IMG/VR virus record: IMGVR_UViG_3300027976_000055
Location: 1-50,894 of that record
Direction: 5' to 3' (one strand)
DNA from: a virus
Length of the DNA: 50,894 bases
The notes below the pieces were generated by a model. It saw only the letters and a program-made list of their open reading frames with translations, did no database searches and was not told where the DNA came from. Positions 8,001 through 16,800 of the stretch are shown piece after piece. Positions within the stretch are counted from its first letter, which is position 1. Each line of letters begins with the position of its first letter. The position numbers were made by a program, and so were the translations under genes.

Positions 8001-9318
8001 CTAACTTTGTTCCTTCTCTGTATACTGGAACCATTCTGGCTTCGGCTTTAATCTCAAGCGTGCCATCGCCGCCCAGTATGCCGGCGGGCATAATGTATTT
8101 CACCCGCCTGGCCTCATCGGGGTTTGTTGTCCACTTATATATCAGCGCTTCCAAAAGGGCAACCTCGGCCTTCTGAAGCATCTCTACCGTAATCTCGTCT
8201 CGTTCTAATTTGCGCATCAATCTTCGTACTGTTGGGTCGCTGCTTCTGCTATGTAGCTCCCATAATTTTTCTGCCTGAAACAGTCCGTCCGTGTTCACCG
8301 TCCATCCGCCGCCCTCGTTGCCCATTTCGTTTAATTTGGCAAATATTGCCGTTACGTGTTTGCCTTGTTTTTTTTCTTCTGGAGAAAAATTACGTATATT
8401 CAAATCCGACAGTAACTGAGTTATTGTTTCATCTATTATTTCAAGTTTCCTGGCTACGCGCGCAGGTGCATTTAAACGAGATGCCCGCAATCCCTTCTGC
8501 GCCGCGCGAACGGATTCCGACTCTCGGAGTTTGCTGGCCGGCAAAAAACCAACGTCTCCGCGACTGGCGAAACTACTGGATTCAAGCAATTTCTCTAGGT
8601 CTCGTATTCCTTCGGTTGCCAAACCGACCATCTCGGAAAGCGATGTCCCAAAACAGGTGCTTCCTATTTTGTCGGTAAATTGATTAGCCTGAGGTGTCCC
8701 CGGTGGGCATCTAAATTTACCTAAACCGTCAACCAAAACACCGAAGCGCCTCGCTGCGCGTTGGGCCAGACCCCCAGCGGGATTGAGTTCCCTGATGGAC
8801 CTACCGATTGATTTTTCACTGAGGTCGTTGTTTAACGGAAGGCGTTTTTCAACCTTGCTAATTGGCTTGTTATTTTTGTCTACCCTGTATACATCTTTCC
8901 GAACACGGGGCTGCGCGGCGACCCATGCCATATGGTCTTCTGCTGTTGCAAATTTTGGGTCGTCGTCATCAATCCACCCAAAGTTTGGCTTTTTTGAGAA
9001 ACTTAGTCGTTCTGCTTCGGTGGGGAATAATTCCAATTTTTTGCCTGGTCCGCCAGTTGCGGATGGCTCGTATTTCCATCCATCTTCGTTTACTACCCCG
9101 GGCAATTCTTTTTCTTTTTGTTTAGGTGCCCCGGGTGCACTGGCCCCAATGGTATTGTCCATGCCCTTGACCGACATCTCATTACTAAGTGACGGTGATT
9201 TTTGGGCATACAGAATCCCGTTTAGAAATTCATCTACCAAGTACTCGGTGCGTTCTTGCGAGTGGCCGGTGGCCCTTAGCGAGGTGATGAAACGAGTTAC
9301 ATTGCTATGCTGACCCAT
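5029..9318 (-). CDS. Giant multidomain head protein: zincin motif, ADP-ribosyltransferase-like segment, actinophage C-terminal domain
   Basis: A 1429-residue protein. In order: a polar N-terminus; a Cys module FRCPPGTPQANQFTD...STCFG (about residues 200-225) shared with the 662-residue neighbour; one FASRG motif at residue 250; a zincin signature FHEFFHVLQ with HEFFH at 521-525 and a plausible third ligand in TENSEVQKLEMLSEVG; a segment around 790-885 that reads like an ADP-ribosyltransferase core (IRVARG, then SIDSVSSHE, then IVTTTPGTRGIFTT and LIVPPSKLKI), though the usual catalytic Glu pair is unclear; and a C-terminal domain from about 1110 (GFLAHSSHDDRTRSILKRQG, IMGGFGKDDIAEIRYPWSKV, LGFTEEEIAYFYS) of a type I associate with MuF-like proteins of actinophages. 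This set looks like a virion-carried effector or internal head protein. The zincin call is fair; the ART call is weak. It lies 19 bp after the 461-residue gene. Confidence 0.7.
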   Translation of the reverse strand: MGQHSNVTRFITSLRATGHSQERTEYLVDEFLNGILYAQKSPSLSNEMSVKGMDNTIGASAPGAPKQKEKELPGVVNEDGWKYEPSATGGPGKKLELFPTEAERLSFSKKPNFGWIDDDDPKFATAEDHMAWVAAQPRVRKDVYRVDKNNKPISKVEKRLPLNNDLSEKSIGRSIRELNPAGGLAQRAARRFGVLVDGLGKFRCPPGTPQANQFTDKIGSTCFGTSLSEMVGLATEGIRDLEKLLESSSFASRGDVGFLPASKLRESESVRAAQKGLRASRLNAPARVARKLEIIDETITQLLSDLNIRNFSPEEKKQGKHVTAIFAKLNEMGNEGGGWTVNTDGLFQAEKLWELHSRSSDPTVRRLMRKLERDEITVEMLQKAEVALLEALIYKWTTNPDEARRVKYIMPAGILGGDGTLEIKAEARMVPVYREGTKLADIKYAIKYDTQRILSELKKEFTALEKGTSYGFTVEGGGNDLAKAAALLEYLDNARAHYASTAAASQSDDPIRVKAAFVGFHEFFHVLQAEKVIAEVLGNEKLKDRLVSEITAEELMGLMKNVGDGIDISQLGLSDTDNEINRYFGGKYAGSMTENSEVQKLEMLSEVGALREVGVLVGDEIDDALSFYDTPKVQRNRLKSDTDKRSRAELTRNTMHKPQVLVGGKPDVPETPVEDGSPKPSIRTKRPRLLRDEISTIAYIKKQRKNQLQALEPEEVKAVERLLIPEYHQISRLTSSDSNDIQNAVTRINRKNRTLVEMGLEPDQLDMDEATVSQQLERTLIPVLTALDKSELRDSVTIRVARGNDGVNVGDAVSIDSVSSHELLHDDMGVPPGSLIVTTTPGTRGIFTTAKDGDEGAGRLIVPPSKLKITRIDADGTAYAEIVDQDSSRDILAKLQRTWPETSDNPSTLNLLQRQKIEIDKSIDVHNNALRGSSSGILGNGRSHPVAANRVRLNNTKAIDAIRKAGGRPVGIDREYADSVSAGLSSRMTSTFGDIETPVERSVSKSSSAVKVLDGLRSLASNGSPDGMEDIVIGEEVQNILDNYSDNEIVRMLDISAFDLHQGFDRRPRVRFTESGLDKFSSSDGMISPKLSGSRKLVQTEYQARMGIHSDTGNTERPVSGFLAHSSHDDRTRSILKRQGIVAGDAPFEYPGSSTPYGNVGADGDIEILLRPEVSGRTSYGMGRGADNKTRPVWMNSENRQDIADALVHVDDANVRNSKVRVLNALTAYLDDDVSAMNQTKLVKPVRNSASHAQDIDAFDADMSGNQVFGAHIMGGFGKDDIAEIRYPWSKVESASKDVDISDVVNKEPLSSKLQRLGFTEEEIAYFYSLNGDSLGSMNTSAMKQLRAYRASKKIEDKYKKQGIPSVSFAHIYGLDMHSPLSYSVTNSAITKTVDGVLSERITKEIDAELEQALKRLQKTRASVAGLSR
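7744..7758 (-). other. Zincin active-site motif HEFFH
   Basis: Codons for His-Glu-Phe-Phe-His, residues 521-525 of the 1429-residue head protein, inside the phrase VGFHEFFHVLQAEKVIAE. In zincin metalloproteases the two His bind zinc and the Glu activates water. A Glu about 70-85 residues later (TENSEVQKLEMLSE) would fit a third ligand. Protease activity is inferred from this motif alone. Confidence 0.55.
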
Positions 9319-9337
9319 CGTGGGGCTCGTTTCGCCG

Positions 9338-10723
9338 TTAAATGTCGGAGGATTCGTCGCTGATTAGTTGGAACTCAATCAATGATTTTTTAAATTCCTC
9401 GTCAAGTTCCGTAACCATCTCGGATTTACCGCCGATTACCCAGTCCGCAGGAATTAGATTTTCCTGACCGAGGGTATGCGCCCGTTTGATAATATGCTTT
9501 TTGGCCAGCGTCTTATCATCGGCACGGCCGTATGCCTGAATAGCGTTGCGTAAATCCCCCTCGCTCTTAATTGGGAACGAGCCATCAGGGAGCGCATCGC
9601 CAGTTTCTGCCATAACCCTGCGAGCATCTTCAGAAAATGCGCGCTTCAAAGCAATCTCGGCTGCCTCTGCCTCAATCATTTCAATGTCTTCAACTTCGTA
9701 TTTGTCGTAACCAAGAACTTCTCCGTCTAGCGATACAAAGACATCATACGATTTGCCGTTAGGGGATTCAATTTCCACCGCATACGAATCAACTCCCTCA
9801 AAAGAGTCTGGCTCGATGCTGACCACTGTGCCTGGAATACTTTTAGTAGCGATATCGCCAGCTTCGTCAAATGTAACCAACATCAAATCGCTTTTGGTAT
9901 TAATTGCGAATCTGTCGTTAACTCTGTGGCCTTCAATTTGACCAGACGCACCATCAATGAAGATGTCAAAGATTTTTGCATCCTTACGGCGCATTGTCAC
10001 AACAAACATATCTGCCTTGGATACGTATCCAGAATCAACAACTTCGCCCTTAACAAAGGTCTGTGCATAGCCTTCGGCGTGGAGCAATGTAATCTGCCCC
10101 TTTGTCCCCGTGCAACCGCCGGAACAGTCATTGCATGTTTGCGTTCCGGATGGATAAACCTTAGAGTCCATTGCACACTTATATCCGAGATTTCCGACAT
10201 CCGATGACTTAATACCCATTTGGGCCAAACGTTGCTGGCGGAATTTCTCCAGTGTTGCGGTTTCGTCTTCCGGGTCGTCCTCTGATTCGTCTTCGGGGGC
10301 AGGGCTATCGGTTCCTGTCGCGGCGGGGAGTGGTCGCTTCTTTTTCAACGGTGCGACTGGGGCTTCCTCAACTTCATCTTCGTTTTTGTCGTCATATGGG
10401 AGTTCGAGGTACTCATCGTCTTCGGTGCCAGCATCCTCCATGGCGGTGGGTTTGAGTTTTTTTGATTCCAGCACAGATGCGGTTTGGTCTACGCTTTTGC
10501 TGGTGATTTCTGCGGTAAGACGCTCAATCTCTGATTGCATTTGGTTAAACAGGTCAGACGAAAGCATTTTCATTTCTGTCGGCAGGGAACCGCACTTCCC
10601 GCAAACCGCAGATTTTGCTACATATCCGCAATCATCTTTATTGCCGCCCTTGGCGCATTGTAAAACAACACCGTCTGAATCAATGCCGAGGCTAGGCATT
10701 TTGCTTAGGTCTTTAGAGTCCAT
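9338..10723 (-). CDS. Head-region protein: N-terminal zinc-ribbon-like Cys cluster, two PepSY-like repeats, C-terminal DUF6582-like end
   Basis: A 461-residue acidic protein. Cys23, Cys32, Cys41 and Cys44 form a zinc-ribbon-like cluster (CGKCG). A coiled-coil-like stretch (LFNQMQSEIERLTAEI) and an acidic Pro-rich linker follow. A second Cys group (YKCAMDSKVYP, TCNDCSGGC) lies near residues 180-205. Two PepSY-like units follow, one with FDIFIDGASGQIEGHRVND, the other with KSYDVFVSLDGEVLGYDKY. The end (ALPDGSFPIKSEGDLRNAIQ, KHIIKRAHTLG, LIPADW) matches a widespread phage C-terminal domain I know as DUF6582. Its place between the protease fusion and the 1429-residue protein suggests a scaffold or internal head protein. 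A scaffold role would fit the acidic, coiled-coil middle, but the Cys clusters are unusual for one. The ATG has AAGGA upstream. Confidence 0.6.
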   Translation of the reverse strand: MDSKDLSKMPSLGIDSDGVVLQCAKGGNKDDCGYVAKSAVCGKCGSLPTEMKMLSSDLFNQMQSEIERLTAEITSKSVDQTASVLESKKLKPTAMEDAGTEDDEYLELPYDDKNEDEVEEAPVAPLKKKRPLPAATGTDSPAPEDESEDDPEDETATLEKFRQQRLAQMGIKSSDVGNLGYKCAMDSKVYPSGTQTCNDCSGGCTGTKGQITLLHAEGYAQTFVKGEVVDSGYVSKADMFVVTMRRKDAKIFDIFIDGASGQIEGHRVNDRFAINTKSDLMLVTFDEAGDIATKSIPGTVVSIEPDSFEGVDSYAVEIESPNGKSYDVFVSLDGEVLGYDKYEVEDIEMIEAEAAEIALKRAFSEDARRVMAETGDALPDGSFPIKSEGDLRNAIQAYGRADDKTLAKKHIIKRAHTLGQENLIPADWVIGGKSEMVTELDEEFKKSLIEFQLISDESSDI

Positions 10724-10775
10724 GGAACCAATCCTTATGTGGGCAAAGTATTTTACTCGTGATTTATATTAGCCT

Positions 10776-10805
10776 AGTATACTCCACCATTTTATAACGG
10801 ATTAA
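10776..10805 (-). promoter_or_regulatory. Candidate promoter for the 461-residue head gene
   Basis: In the 91-bp gap after the giant protease gene, the minus strand reads TTAATC (10805-10800), an 18-bp spacer, then TATACT (10781-10776). The -10 box is close to consensus and the -35 box matches three of six positions. The start codon of the downstream gene is about 50 bases further. The gap is AT-rich and otherwise empty. Confidence 0.35.
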
Positions 10806-10814
10806 TAAAGGGGG

Positions 10815-13800
10815 TTATTGGCGAAATTTATCAAATTCGCCTTTATCAATTCCGAGTCTCTCAAGTAGCGCGTCCATCTGGCTCACGGTGATGGGGAGCC
10901 CGCCAAGACCTTTGCCGCGTTGAAGTTTTGGACCGCTTCCAGAGCGAGGGTCAACCGTGCTATTTACATACCGAGACAGGGTTGCCCTTGACAATTTCTT
11001 ACCCGTAACCTCCTCTAGGGCTGCGTGTAGTTCGCCAAGCGAACTCTTGCCGCCGGTGCGGAATGGCTTAAATGCACGGTGCGCCAGTATCTCTCTGGCA
11101 TCTAGGTCTTGTGGAACTGCAGCGCCGAAGCCCGAACCGTACATTTCTTCAATTTTGGCCGCAATTTTGTTTTTTGACATGTTTGGGTAGTGATTTTTGA
11201 GTAGTCGTTCTACCTGCCCGCGACTCAGCCCTTCGCCCTCAAGGGCTTTTCTCCACTCGGCACGCGATAACACGCCTATCCCCTCAAGCAGTCCTCGTTG
11301 ACCACGATTTCCCTCGTAGTTGATTTCTTCCAACAGCGCATTGATATCGCCGCCCTCGGCTGTGGCTTTGCGTGCTATGCCTCTCCCGCGTGGGCGAGCA
11401 CGTGGGTCGTCTGGGGGATTGTCGGTCGCATTGTCGCCGAACAGTTCGTACAAACGACCCCTGTCCGTAATCGGGTCGCCGGATTCATCAAAATAGGCTG
11501 TCGGGTTATCGGCACCCCAAATTGCTTCTGGTCTGTCCCTACCAATTCGCCGTGCTAGGGCGTCGGCCAAATATGGGTCTCGTATCCGTGCATCCGGTTG
11601 AGTAAGGATTGCTGCTTGGCTTGGGGTTATTCCAAGTTCGGCGGCAATATCCGTATCCTTTTTCAATTCGTATTTCCCACTACTTCCTTGCCTGAAAAAT
11701 CTGGCGAGGGAATTCTCGCGGGCAGTGTCCCAAATTTTAGATAGTGCCCACGACTGACCACCGCCGTCATCGCCAACCCAAATGTCGCCATCGTCTATCT
11801 GGATTTGCCTGCGACCTCGCGATTCGGCAGATACCTGGGAGTCGCCTTCTATCCCGCGAACCGTTAAGTCAACGCCTTTTGGACTACGTTGTTTTTGGGG
11901 TGACAAAACCCCCGCGTCAATTGCGGCTTGCTTTTCCGCATCCACGTCTACCGTGTCATCAAAATTGTAATCGTCTAGCAAGTTTGTTATCTTGCGTGAA
12001 CCAAAACCGTCTTCGTCCTGCGATGGCCCAGGGCGACGTTTTGATGGAACGCGCCTGGCGCGGAGTCTGTCTCCATCAACAAATCTTTGTCTGTCTTCTT
12101 TGCTCCATGCGCGACGCTTGCCCTTTCTGCCTCTTCCGCGTGATGCGAAGCCCTCGTCTTCTCCTAAATATGGTTTTTCACGCTCTAGGAATGCGGTGAA
12201 TAGTTTTCGTAATGGGGGCGAATCCATGCCCGCATCCTCAATGTCCCCCGCATGGAAATTGTAGAAGCTGTCAGTCAGGTCTACGAACCAATCTGGGTGG
12301 TTGCCGTCATCGTCGCGGGTCGTCCATCTGCCGACAGTTTCATTCATCAAATCGTTTGTCATCATGAGTAGTCCGTGGCGTTTAATGGCACCGGGGTCTT
12401 TTTTCTCCATCGCCTTTGTGGGACTACCTGACTTCCACGGGTATTTCTTGCCGTCTTCAAAAAGTTCGGATGCTCTTTCGTATGTGTCTAGCGTCCGTGA
12501 CCCAAACCCAGGCGTCGCCATTTCCGCGACATCTTTGACATCTACTTCCAGTCCGCCCTTATCTTCCGGCTTGAACAACTGTCCCATGTTGGGGGACAGC
12601 CCCATTGCGTAGTTGAATGCCTCTTGCGCCTGCTTCATGGCCCTTGGCAACGCCGTCGGGTCATCGCGTAGTACCCTTAGCCAATTCGCCAAATATGGCG
12701 CGTGATTATCTTGGATGTCTGGCTCAAGCCCGTGGGCGGCAAGGAACATTGATGACGCTATTTCCGCAATCAATTCTTCGTACGCATACTCAGGGCTACC
12801 GAATTGGTTCATGTTTGCGCGCTTTAATCTTTTTTCTCCGCCCGTCCAGTGCATTAATTCATGCGCGACTGTTCCGTAGTACCCTCTAGCGTTTTTGAAA
12901 TCCGAAAACGCCGGGACGACAATAATGTCCTTGGACGGCGAGTAATATGCCCTACTGCCCTCATGATTAAGCACTGGTGCTATTTCGGCTAAGGTTTTTT
13001 CCAAATTATCAATTCGTGTTGCTTCTGGTAGTGCCTCAACCACTCCGTAATCTTCCGGAAGACCATCAACCTCATCGCGGTTGAAAACCCGAATCACCCT
13101 CCACGACATTCCACTGCGCTCTGCTACTTTGCCCGTTGCGGGGTCAAGGGTGCCTTTTTTGTCCTTTGATTTAAACGGAATCGGAACAAAAATTGGCACG
13201 CCTTTAGCGCCCTTGCGCACCTGACCACCGGCTGATTCCCATTGTCCGTATCCGGCCCACTGTTTGCTCTCGTACCCACGCGCAGACCCGATAATCGCCA
13301 GTGTCATAAAGTTAGAACCAGAATAAGGTTTTTTGGTGGTCGGGTTATTTGGCATTGATGTAACGCGCCACGGCATTTTCCAAGATGTTGGGTCGGCTTG
13401 CTCAATGGCTTCAATTAATTGCGCATTGAGGTACTCAAACATTTCATCTTTTGTTTTGATGCCGGTTTCAGAACCATATGTAAATCTGGAACCAAAACCG
13501 TCAGAACCGCTGATTGTAAATTCGTCGCCTACAAGTGTGACTATTGCGCCTTCGGGTAAATCCTTAAATGAGGCTAATGGGTCATCTTTTGGGCGACCAC
13601 CACCGCGGCCCAATTCGTCTCGGGAATTAAATCCACCACCAGCAAGCACTCTGTCAATTTGTTGATTTGCAAATGCAGCCCTGTCGTTACGGCTCATTCC
13701 TGCCCACGCGAGCGCCGGTACGGTTCCGTTGTCTAGGTCATATACAAACCCGTCTGCATCTGTGATTACCCAACGTTGCGCAAGTTCGCCATCGACTGCT

Positions 13801-16800
13801 CGCCCACGACCGCGGCGACCAGCTAGGTATTCAATTCCGAGTCGCTCTAGTGAATCACGAATAGCGTCAAGTTGGTCCATCTGTTCAGCCTGGAACCCGC
13901 GCCCTTCGCGTCGTCGTGGGTTTCCGGTCCCGCTTGGGATAACTGCTTCGGTGACGGCAAGGGCAAAGTTATTAACGGCGTCCCCGTCGTCAAGGTCATT
14001 CTCCATTTGTTCTTGAAGTTTGCTCAATGTGTTGTCGTTATCAATGAGTCTGCCCCGTCGTATGCCGCGTTGCGGATTTCTTCCACGTGAGGCAAAACCG
14101 CTGCGGGCGTCGCCTGCTTCGTCGCGGCCCCTATCTTCTTCAAGGTCAGCGTTTAGGTTTGCCCAATCTTCTGGAGTCCAGTTTGCGCGTTCAGCGGCTA
14201 CTCTTTCACGCTCCCTCGCATCCCTAGTTTCCGCCCGCTTTTTAGCAGTTATCTGAGGCGGAGTGAGTCCGCCTGGACTTTTTGCGCGGCGTGCATCTCG
14301 TCTCGCGTCCATGCGGGCTTGGTATTCTGCTTCGGTAGAAGCATCGTCAAATATGCCATCAATTGGGTCTGGCTTATTGGAATCATCGCGTGAACCAAAA
14401 CCTTCGTAAGCGTGCGCCGGGAGTGCATCGCGGGTTGTGAACTCGTAATCGTCGCGAATGGTCCGAAGAACACCACCACGACTGTCAGCGTTTTCCAAAT
14501 CGCTTACTACAGACTCTGGGACATCGGCGTAGTCGTAGATTTTGCCAGTGCCCTCACCGTTGCGGCCACGGTATTCAACCGATAGAACCCGATTGTCCTT
14601 ATCGTACGCGACTGAATTCAAGGCTTGGCTTGAGGAAACATCAATTTTGCGACCACCCAATCCGGCGGCGTCGGCTTGGCGTTCTAGCGATGCCATCTCT
14701 CTGTCGTCGAGTGCGCGTCGTTTGGCGGCTTCTACAAGGTCGTCTGCTGACTCGCCAGAACCGTTGCTTATTGCGTGGTCCGTTACCCTCTTGAGATAAC
14801 TGATTTGGTGTTCTGGTTTTAGTCTATTCCAGATTGAATCAAGTTGATTTTTTTCCATTTCTTGAGCGACATCTGAACCTTCGCGCGCGAACCTATTTCC
14901 CCTGTCTCCCTCATCGGCCCGTCGGAAAGAGTGCGTGCGCTTAATGTCATTAATAGCACGACCCTTGCTGGTGTTGTCGCGGAATTCGGCGAGGTCGTCT
15001 TGAGTTACACCCTCGTAAATGTAGATTCTTCCACCGGGATACATGACAATCAGTTCTGATACCTCTGGGTCGTAATAGGCATCTTCAAGAGCACTTGAAC
15101 CAGATACATCAACAACTTCTATTGAGGAATAATCTGGCTGAGCGCCCCTGCTGGCGAAATCGTCACCACCGGAACCCATGTATGACGCGCGGTCATCTTC
15201 GTAACCGGGAGAATCCATGTACGCTGTTTCTAGTGCGCTGACAAATTCCTCAATGCTACCCAAGTCCCCCAAATCATCGCTGTATTCATCGTCATCGGCT
15301 AAATTGATATATTGTCTTTTTTCTTCAGTGCTTAGGCTGTTCCAGTTATCGAGAATTGTTTTGGCACGGCGATTATATTGTTGTGGCAGAGGTCCATCGG
15401 CATTACGACCTCCAGTTTCAAGTTCATCCATGTGTTGCGCTATTTGACCTTCGCCAAAAGGAGAATACTTTTTTGACCCCGTGCCGCGCGAGGCGAAACT
15501 GTCATCATCTCCGCCACTAAACGAATAAAGGTCGGTCGGATAGGCCTCACTCCATTCACTTTCCTCCGGGGCGCTGACCATTTCGTAGTTGCGGAATGCC
15601 TCATTCCTGCGATACTGTTCCTCGGCTTGGTCCGTAAGTTGGCTGACTATCGCGTCAACTTCGTCACTAAGTTTATCTATGTCATCAGGGGATTTCGCGT
15701 TGCGAATCTTCTTATCGAGTTCGTCAATTTGTGCGATTTGCTCTGAATTTATATAGTCATAGTCGTTAAGTGTCTCATTATCGTTATCGTCAAGCGGCAT
15801 GTTCGTAACCATGTCACGAGCGCCGAGAAGATGAGACGACATTTCATCCCTCATTGAGTCTATTTGTTCTTCGTGTGTTGCTCCCCACTTTGGGTGGTCT
15901 AGGTCAGTGTCAACATTCGCCCTTCCGTGCTTCTGCAACTCGCTCCAGATTCCCGATGAGTGTTCTTCTCTGTCTCTCGCCAACTGTTGGTCTGCGCGGT
16001 ACTTATCAAGTACATCATCAGCGGCTTGGATTGCAGACCCATACTCGTCTAGCAGGGTCCAATCATCGTCATCGCCGGCCGCAATTTGCTCAATGATGTC
16101 GTAATTACGCGAGTTTTTACCGCGCGGTGGACCGTTGTATCCATTTGCCGTCCCCATCTCATCAGCGGCGCGGTTGCGTGCTTCAATTAATTGTTTGCGG
16201 TATTCAAGAAGTCCGTCAAGACCGCGTTGTGCATTGTCGGCATCATTTAGTTCGGTGAGTTCGTAACCGCGCTTGCGGAAACGAGACGGGTCTTCAATAA
16301 GATTGCGTGACTCATCAAGCATTTCGGCAGTTGAACGGCGTGCACCACGCGAGGCCAAGCCCTCACGATTTGCCCGCTCCGTGAATGCATCTCTGTCAAG
16401 GTCAAGAGGTTCTTCGTCCTTGAAAAACGGCAATTTATCATCGTCCGGGTATTTATCGGCAAGCCAAGCATCAACGATGTCTCTGTATTCCGATATTACG
16501 TCTTTACCGTTATTCTGGTCACTGGACATTTGTCTAATAAGGTCGCGTTCAGCTTCGTTCCATTTATCTCGCCGACTACCAGTTGTTCCGTAGCTCATAA
16601 CCCGTTCGTTGAGTGCATCCCAAACATTGTCATCGCTGACGGGCAGGCTAGTAATCCCGCCCTCTTCTAAGAGGTTGCTGAATTCATCGTAATGTTGTTT
16701 GTCAAATCTGTTACCAGGAGACGTGTTGCCACGTGAGGCGAAACCGCCGCCGTCTTTATCATAAGCGGCTTCTGCGAGTTCTTCTGCAATTTCGGTCAGG

